A stretch of 50,245 bases of DNA from Alkalibacterium sp. MB6 (GTDB lineage: Bacteria > Bacillota > Bacilli > Lactobacillales > Carnobacteriaceae_A): positions 1 through 50,245 of the forward strand of contig NZ_PREX01000019.1 of NCBI RefSeq assembly GCF_009935905.1, given 5' to 3'. This document shows, piece after piece, positions 44,720-50,245 of the stretch. Both the position numbers and the translations under genes were made by a program. Each line of letters opens with the position of its first letter. The first letter of the stretch is position 1. The notes under the pieces are model-generated. The model was not told the DNA's origin. It saw only the letters and a program-made list of their open reading frames with translations, and ran no database searches.

Positions 44720-44923
44720 TTAAAACGGCAAATCATCATCTGATACTGTTTGTTGAGGATTCTTTTCATCTTCAAGCAGACCTTGTTCTTCTGCCCCTTC
44801 CATCGTAATCCCATACGGGGCGCCACCGTCTGTAAACCCAGCAATGAAGTAATACCCGTAATAGTCTTCTTCAGTCATGGTTTCCATTTCATTGTTTTCA
44901 TTTTTTCTTTTCTTGTAGCCCAC
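44720..44923 (-). CDS. Small protein ending in an SSB-type C-terminal tip
   Basis: A 67-residue acidic protein. The basic N terminus (GYKKRKN) is followed by a conserved-looking YYFIAGFTDGGAPYGIT motif (residues 24-40) and an acidic tail ending in SDDDLPF. The last six residues are identical to the C-terminal tip of Bacillus-type single-stranded-DNA-binding protein, which recruits RecG, RecQ, RecJ, PriA, RecO and others. There is no OB fold, so this is not an SSB. The start is GTG at 44923 with AGGAGGTG at 6 nt. It follows pglZ after a hairpin. Function unknown; mimicry of or competition with SSB is my inference. Confidence 0.75.
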   Translation of the reverse strand: MGYKKRKNENNEMETMTEEDYYGYYFIAGFTDGGAPYGITMEGAEEQGLLEDEKNPQQTVSDDDLPF

Positions 44924-44944
44924 TTTTTCACCTCCTATTCAATA

Positions 44945-44976
44945 AACAGCACTGCCTATTTAAAGACAGTGCTGTT
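44945..44976 (-). terminator. Hairpin/terminator directly after pglZ
   Basis: A 10-bp perfect stem (AACAGCACTG / CAGTGCTGTT) with a 12-nt loop begins 2 bp after the pglZ stop; on the minus strand it is followed by TTTATT. It separates pglZ from the 67-residue gene but leaves room for read-through. Confidence 0.8.
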
Positions 44977-44978
44977 AT

Positions 44979-47531
44979 CTATGCTAAATCCAGTTTAAAA
45001 GCTTCTTTTTTTACATCAGTTGAGTCATTGGCATTTTCCATTACAAAATAATAGGTCTCATAAGGACTGTAGGATTCATTTAGCAGGACAAACTTCTCAG
45101 TAAAGACACGCTCGTCACTACTGGTCATCTCACTATCTGCAATGAGAACAACTTCGTTTGAGATCTTTCTGCCTTGTTCATCTTCAAAGTAAAGATTCAA
45201 TCGTTTTTCTTTCTTCTTCTCTGATACTGCTTCGAGCTGTAGGAAGTTTAACCATACAATGTTATTTGTAATATGACGAGTTTGGCTCACCAGGTTAACT
45301 TCTACTTCCGGTATTTCATTCTTGCTTCGGTCTGTCTTGATACGCAAAAGTGGAACCATCATCTCTTGAGGCAAGTGTCCACCGTGAACGTATTGATACC
45401 CTCCGCCTTGTAAGGCAAAGCGATTTAAGCCTCTTGGAACGGTAACATATCCATCAGTATCCAGACGTTCTGATAAAGCAAAACTCAAACCTTTCGTATC
45501 TTCTTTTTCTTTTTCAGATAAAATGAATCGTTTATTTTTAATCCACGCATCCATATCAGCATTTAGCTGCACTTTGGCGCTGGTAGGAATAGCAGATCGA
45601 GTATAGAGATAACCATGATCGGCCGTAACTAAAAACGAACTCACACTTAATTCGTTAGTTAGGCGGTGCATTAGTTGTTTCAATTCAGATATAGAATCCC
45701 GTGTGGCAGAGAAAACGTCTTGCTCTGTTGGGCGGTTATCTCCTATCGCATCCACTTTATTGTGGTAAATATAAATAATTTTTTTACCAGCTAGAGTTTC
45801 TCTTAACTGAAGTTTGTTGAATTGTTGCAACTGATCAGCAGTCACTGCAATGGAATCAGGATGACCATTTTCTTTGAGTATAGCTTCTCGATTAGCTAAA
45901 CCTTTGCTTGAACGGCCATCAATCAAGACCTCTCCATTTTCTAAAAGCTGTATTCTATCATGCGGCAACAAATTCGCCATACCAAGAGACGTTATTGAAG
46001 GCAATTCCGTTTGCATCCAGTCAATTTCTCCATTAAAACGCGTTTCCTTTGTTAATTCTAGGAACAATTCCTTCCCAGCTTCATAGCGTAACCCATCAGA
46101 AATCAACACAACAATCCGTCTATCTTGATTACTATAGGGTTTAACTTCTTGCTTAAAGAAGTGATGTTGTAATTTATTTTTAGCAAAGGTGCTTTGGTTA
46201 GAGAAGTATCGATCCCACTTGCTGGTGAAGTTAGGTAGGAATTGATTGACATACAGTCTTTCTAAATCTTCCTTCACTAAGTTAACCGTGTCTTTGTGGC
46301 CACTACTTAACTGATCCCAATAGGTGTAGAGTTTGCGATAAGCCTGATCGATATGGTAACTATGTTCAGCATAATAATTCCAAATATCATTTACATCCGT
46401 CATTCCTGAAAAATCAGAGTTGAATTGTTCGACATAATGCAACAATTTGACGCTCCACTGCAAAAAGTGGTAGACCGGTCGAAACTCAGGATACCAAAAC
46501 GTATTGCGTCTCTTGGAAAGTAGAGGCGTCAGTCGTTCATAATCGGTTGCATTTATAGTTATAGCTTCAGCGCTCTGCTTAATCAAGGCCTTGTCAAACC
46601 ACTTAAATGTCTCAAGTCTAGCAAGCACGGTGCTTGGTAAGTCTTGGAAAAGAGCATCTAGAACCAGTTGGCTTTCAATAACTGTAGAAACAAATGCAAA
46701 GCTTTCTTCTTTATTCTTTTGGTTCATCCACTGGTTCATAAATACAATGACAGGATTGGTTTTAGGTAAAAGATACGACTGGAAGGCTTTTGGAGACTTG
46801 CCTTCCAGTTCAGTATCTAAATAGGTTAAGAATACTTGTTTCATTAACTCGCCGATCGACAGATAACCTGAATGACTCGTTTCTGGTCCGTAACCTATTA
46901 TAAAATCGAATACATCCCAAAAGCGTTCTTCGTTTCCAAACTTAACAATAGCTTCCCATTTATCTGACTCTTGAGAAGCTGCTTCTTCAAAGAGTTCAAT
47001 TAATACACTCATCCAATTTGGTGAAGAGGCTTTAGTTAAAGCAGCAAAAACGCTGTAGTCGACCGCTTCTTTCGTTTGAAAGGGACTTTGATCAAACAAT
47101 CGTTTAAACCGGTTGATTCTGTCTTTTGAACGGAAAAAGACGGGATACTGAGAAACAGCATCAATGACTTCCGTATTAGTCTCTTCAATGCCCAAGGTAA
47201 TATACAACTGACTTTCTGCATCAATTTTGAGCTCGTCACTGTACAGCACGATATCCATCAAAGGGTTATCACCCAAAGCTGGTTTTTCCATTGCGAAGTA
47301 CAAAAAGAGATTATCATTTACGTGTTCTCTTTCAACTAGAAAACTAGTGTGAAAATAGTTGGATGGCGTAACTTTTATGACCGTACACTGGTTTGTTTCT
47401 TGACACCATTCAGTGATGGATTCTAAATAAGTCTCTTCTTCATCATAAAGATAAAGGATTTTGCGGGCTTCGCCGTCTTTTAAAGGAGTGGAAAAAGACT
47501 CTTCAATTCGTTTGATTACATCATTCGCCAT
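44979..47531 (-). CDS. pglZ: BREX protein PglZ (alkaline-phosphatase superfamily)
   Basis: An 850-residue BREX type 1 PglZ. The C-terminal half carries the phosphatase-fold metal motifs VVLISDGLRYEAGKEL near residue 475 and LVTADHGYLYTRS near 645. The N-terminal half (ARKILYLYDEEETYLESI) is typical of the A-type PglZ. It is essential for BREX phage defence; the exact reaction is unresolved. The start at 47531 is set by AAAGGAGG; an open frame to 47645 only overlaps pglX. It lies 13 bp after pglX on the same transcript. Confidence 0.93.
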   Translation of the reverse strand: MANDVIKRIEESFSTPLKDGEARKILYLYDEEETYLESITEWCQETNQCTVIKVTPSNYFHTSFLVEREHVNDNLFLYFAMEKPALGDNPLMDIVLYSDELKIDAESQLYITLGIEETNTEVIDAVSQYPVFFRSKDRINRFKRLFDQSPFQTKEAVDYSVFAALTKASSPNWMSVLIELFEEAASQESDKWEAIVKFGNEERFWDVFDFIIGYGPETSHSGYLSIGELMKQVFLTYLDTELEGKSPKAFQSYLLPKTNPVIVFMNQWMNQKNKEESFAFVSTVIESQLVLDALFQDLPSTVLARLETFKWFDKALIKQSAEAITINATDYERLTPLLSKRRNTFWYPEFRPVYHFLQWSVKLLHYVEQFNSDFSGMTDVNDIWNYYAEHSYHIDQAYRKLYTYWDQLSSGHKDTVNLVKEDLERLYVNQFLPNFTSKWDRYFSNQSTFAKNKLQHHFFKQEVKPYSNQDRRIVVLISDGLRYEAGKELFLELTKETRFNGEIDWMQTELPSITSLGMANLLPHDRIQLLENGEVLIDGRSSKGLANREAILKENGHPDSIAVTADQLQQFNKLQLRETLAGKKIIYIYHNKVDAIGDNRPTEQDVFSATRDSISELKQLMHRLTNELSVSSFLVTADHGYLYTRSAIPTSAKVQLNADMDAWIKNKRFILSEKEKEDTKGLSFALSERLDTDGYVTVPRGLNRFALQGGGYQYVHGGHLPQEMMVPLLRIKTDRSKNEIPEVEVNLVSQTRHITNNIVWLNFLQLEAVSEKKKEKRLNLYFEDEQGRKISNEVVLIADSEMTSSDERVFTEKFVLLNESYSPYETYYFVMENANDSTDVKKEAFKLDLA

Positions 47532-47544
47532 CTCTTTGCCTCCT

Positions 47545-50166
47545 TTATAATTTGTCGAATATGTTTTGCTTAATTGGCTTCGTGGTTTCGCTTGTGACGA
47601 GTTCATTATTCTGGAATTTTTCATAGTTGACCAACACGCCATCATCTAAGTCGAGTTCGATTTGTTTTCGAGCAACGTGGTTAACGACTTCAGAATACCT
47701 AGCTAGTTCTTCGCGGTCTTTCATGTGGTTTTCAATAATTTTTTGAACACGTGCTTTTTGCTGCTGGGTACTGGTGTCATCATTTAAGATTTGTTCTTCA
47801 TACCCAATCATGTTCTCCAACACTTTACTTTCTTGCAAGATATAATCAGTACGCAAACGACCGATAGTATCTTTGTCATAGCGGTGAAGGTACATCAGTC
47901 CTTTAAATGCGCCGCGTTTACCACTATTAAACTGCCAGTATATCGGGCGTTTTTGATAGGTTCTAACGTGATCTTTGTAAAAGTCTTTGATGAAGTACTC
48001 ACGGATACGTTCCCTAGCACTTTGAGTGGCCTTCTTCTTTAAAAATTCCGCTATAAACATCAGATTGTCTTCTAGTGACTCATCTCCATAAATAACGGTT
48101 AATAATTCTTCTATTTTTTTCACAATATCATCTTCAAAGTACTGATCCTGAGTAATAGGAATGATGTTGTTTTCATCCGGCTGATAGCTCGTGTAGAGAC
48201 TTGTGTCCCATTCTCCACCAGCAAAAGCCAAACCTTTTTTGTCTAGAGAATAGCGACCAAACATCAAGCCTACTAAATAGGATAGGAAACTCTTAATGTC
48301 TCTTTCTCTATCCGCTTTGCGAACCGTTACATCTTTTTCTTCCACTTCAGGTGTCAGTTCATCTTGAAGGCCATAGACATCAATAAAGATTCGGTTTAAC
48401 TCTTCTTCGTTTTCTTTTAGTTGGTAGAAGCGATCTTTAGCGACTTCTTCCCATTTTTCAAAGCTGTCTTTAATACGAGAACTACCTTCTTTGTAAGTTA
48501 AGAATGGGTGCTCTTCAAAGTCCCAGGACGTTTCGAAGGAGTCCCAGTCGGATTTAGATAATTTAACAATATTTTCAGCTCGTTGTTTATTTTTTATTTG
48601 GAAAGCAACAAGTGGAATATTTCCGATTGGTCCTTGATTAAAATCTAAAGTCGGTGCCAATAATTTTAAAATATACATTGTAACTTTTGAATTCAAAAAC
48701 ATTAAGTAGTCGTCTATATTTAAATTGTTATCTTTTAAGAATAACATTGGACCCTTGCTATCGAATAAATATCCATTTGGAGTTTTTCTAAATGATATAT
48801 TACCTGATGTAAGAGATGACCAAGTCAGGCCTTCTTTAAAATAGTAATTAGGATTTCTAATAACTGATCTTTGTTTACCATTTGAAAACTTAAAATTCTT
48901 AATTCTATTACCGTCATTTTCCCAATTTATAATGTACTCATTGTTTCCATACCATTTCCTGAAACTGCCTCCTTTGTTGTAGGGGAACCATTTTAATTGA
49001 CTACCTTTAGCCTCTATATTACTTTTCAAATTAAATCCTATTTTATTATGGAGAACTTCATACCACATTCTTAAAAACTGATTATTATCCGCAGTCGCTA
49101 AACCTTGTCTAGGTTCTGCAATATCACTTAAAGTAGAACCCGTTTGAAATGCTTCAATTATTTTATCACTAGCCCAATAAGCTATTGGACTTCCTGGTAT
49201 TTTACTGAAGTTAATTTCTGGATTTGAATAATATAATTTCTGGTTTCTAAAATTCAGTTTTTTCTCCTCGGCATTTTTAATGTCTACCATACGAATATAT
49301 TGACCGTTAAAATTCTTAATAGGAGTGTTTCTTAAAATATAACTTGTATTTTGTACAACTTCCCCACCGATTTCTTCAAAAGTTCTAGTTCCCAAGTGAA
49401 TCATATTAATAACTGTTTGGTTTTTTAATAATTTACTACGAACTTTTTCAAAAGAAGATAAAAACATCCATGACTGCTGATTTATTGTAGCTGTGTAATG
49501 ATTATCCTTTGTAAAATATTTAGTCACTTCTATAAACACTGCAAACAAATCACTTTTTTCATCGGGATAGTTTTTATTTACATATTTTTTTAAGTATGCA
49601 TTCATACCTTTGCTACCCATATAAGGCGGATTTGTAACAACGACTTCATATTGCATTACTAATACTCTATATTGATCTATTAAATCTTCAATTAATGGAA
49701 AAACATATTCAACGAGCTCACTTGTAAATATGTCTAGTTTCGACTCATTTCTGAAGTATTCTAATTGCTTTTCAATTAATGGGATGTCAATTTCTGGTAC
49801 TTGAATAATTGAACCATACAATTTACCATCATAAAATGTGGTATATAGTGACTGTATGGCTTCTTTTACTTGGTCATCATTCTTAGAAAACAACTGCATC
49901 TGCTCTTCAGTTATCGTGTTGCTCTCTTCAATGCTATAAATATGAACGCTATAGTCACGACTAAATAAGCGACGATCATATTCTCTAGCTTTCATGACAA
50001 CAGAAAATGTTGCTAACTGAGCAGCACGCTTGTCGATGTCTAACCCATACAGATTATTTTCAATAATTAACTTAGGTATGTCTCGTTCTAGATATCCTCG
50101 AGATAAGTATAATTTATGAAAGACTTCAAAGGCATAAACTAAAATATGACCCGATCCACAACTTGG
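47545..50166 (-). CDS. pglX: BREX adenine-specific DNA methyltransferase PglX, 5' end missing
   Basis: At least 873 residues are visible; family members have about 1,180, so some 300 N-terminal residues are missing. The SAM-binding motif begins at the cut as PSCGSGHILVYAF (usually DPxCGSG), followed by YGLDIDKRAAQLA; the catalytic NPPY is in VVVTNPPYMGSKG about 180 residues in. The specificity and C-terminal domains are complete. It methylates host DNA at the BREX recognition site. At 50166 the frame enters the terminal repeat and meets TAA at 50172-50170. If real, the gene is inactivated; if the junction is artificial, it is merely incomplete here. An internal ATG at 49995 would lack the SAM site. 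Confidence 0.9.
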   Translation of the reverse strand, partial: PSCGSGHILVYAFEVFHKLYLSRGYLERDIPKLIIENNLYGLDIDKRAAQLATFSVVMKAREYDRRLFSRDYSVHIYSIEESNTITEEQMQLFSKNDDQVKEAIQSLYTTFYDGKLYGSIIQVPEIDIPLIEKQLEYFRNESKLDIFTSELVEYVFPLIEDLIDQYRVLVMQYEVVVTNPPYMGSKGMNAYLKKYVNKNYPDEKSDLFAVFIEVTKYFTKDNHYTATINQQSWMFLSSFEKVRSKLLKNQTVINMIHLGTRTFEEIGGEVVQNTSYILRNTPIKNFNGQYIRMVDIKNAEEKKLNFRNQKLYYSNPEINFSKIPGSPIAYWASDKIIEAFQTGSTLSDIAEPRQGLATADNNQFLRMWYEVLHNKIGFNLKSNIEAKGSQLKWFPYNKGGSFRKWYGNNEYIINWENDGNRIKNFKFSNGKQRSVIRNPNYYFKEGLTWSSLTSGNISFRKTPNGYLFDSKGPMLFLKDNNLNIDDYLMFLNSKVTMYILKLLAPTLDFNQGPIGNIPLVAFQIKNKQRAENIVKLSKSDWDSFETSWDFEEHPFLTYKEGSSRIKDSFEKWEEVAKDRFYQLKENEEELNRIFIDVYGLQDELTPEVEEKDVTVRKADRERDIKSFLSYLVGLMFGRYSLDKKGLAFAGGEWDTSLYTSYQPDENNIIPITQDQYFEDDIVKKIEELLTVIYGDESLEDNLMFIAEFLKKKATQSARERIREYFIKDFYKDHVRTYQKRPIYWQFNSGKRGAFKGLMYLHRYDKDTIGRLRTDYILQESKVLENMIGYEEQILNDDTSTQQQKARVQKIIENHMKDREELARYSEVVNHVARKQIELDLDDGVLVNYEKFQNNELVTSETTKPIKQNIFDKL

Positions 50167-50245
50167 TGTTTATGGCAATATAAAAGTAGATAGTATTGCA
50201 ACGAAAATCTTAGAAGCTTGAACAAACAAAAAAGGCTTGCCAGCC
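50167..50245. repeat. Right copy of 79-bp terminal inverted repeat
   Basis: Exact reverse complement of 1-79. It abuts pglX inside the codon pair for Asp-Pro of motif I and supplies an in-frame TAA. Reading into the repeat the sequence begins TGTTTATGGCAATATAAAAG. Confidence 0.95.

Noticed and set aside
44566-44844. N-terminal extension of the SWIM gene to a 242-residue protein
   Set aside because: The extension runs through the promoter, LexA box and hairpin and overlaps the SSB-tip gene in another frame; a strong ribosome-binding site supports the start at 44565.
44720-44923. Reading the 67-residue gene as a fragment of ssb
   Set aside because: Only the last six residues match SSB; the rest has no OB-fold sequence, and the gene has its own start site and terminator.
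47545-47645. Extension of pglZ to ATG at 47645
   Set aside because: It would overlap the end of pglX in another frame; AAAGGAGG directly precedes the ATG at 47531, which gives the family N terminus.

Overview
The window reads as a low-GC Firmicutes chromosome segment, most likely from a lactic acid bacterium of the Carnobacteriaceae type (inference). The basis is the conserved block rnc-smc-(HAD)-ftsY-ylxM-ffh / rpsP-khpA-rimM-trmD-rplS, strong AAGGAGG ribosome-binding sites, TTGACA/TATAAT-like promoters, SatD/SatE-like genes and a GH120 beta-xylosidase. No rRNA or tRNA gene was found.

Layout. (1) 185-15718 holds housekeeping and stress genes: a DUF368 (PopT-type) membrane protein, a patatin-like hydrolase, an M42 aminopeptidase, a CpsB-type phosphatase, an SDR oxidoreductase, an anchored surface protein, an NRDE protein, the M17 leucyl aminopeptidase, an M16C peptidase, a SatD/SatE pair behind a strikingly palindromic promoter, an OsmC protein and a coiled-coil lipoprotein. 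(2) 15780-26922 is core information processing, almost all on the minus strand: ribosomal proteins S16 and L19, tRNA and ribosome maturation factors, the SRP pathway (Ffh, YlxM, FtsY), SMC and RNase III. (3) 27141-34600 is a transition zone of gain and decay: a STAS fossil of a SulP transporter, an XRE regulator, the GH120 enzyme, a complete-looking IS605-type element (TnpA plus TnpB), the 3' stub of a broken gene, an IS1380 transposase, a csn2-like gene with a two-repeat CRISPR remnant, and a frameshifted PemI/MazE antitoxin. (4) 34697-50166 is a defence island. It contains a complete Wadjet operon (jetABCD), a RelB-like/PemK-like toxin-antitoxin pair, a gene of unknown function, a SWIM zinc-finger gene under a LexA-type box, a 67-residue protein ending in the SSB tip DDDLPF, and the BREX genes pglZ and pglX.

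How the island fits together. Wadjet acts on circular plasmids, and BREX (PglX methylation, PglZ) acts on phage. Between them, in the position where brxL normally follows pglZ, lies a small set of genes with DNA-repair features: an SSB-tail protein set between two related hairpins, and an SOS-type promoter in front of the SWIM gene. This is the best candidate for an undescribed accessory module.

The window ends in a perfect 79-bp inverted repeat (1-79 against 50167-50245). It cuts pglX exactly inside its SAM-binding motif and places a stop codon in frame. This is either the end of a repeated element present at both loci or an assembly artefact, so the true state of pglX is undecided. Upstream BREX genes (brxA, brxB, brxC) and brxL are not in the window.
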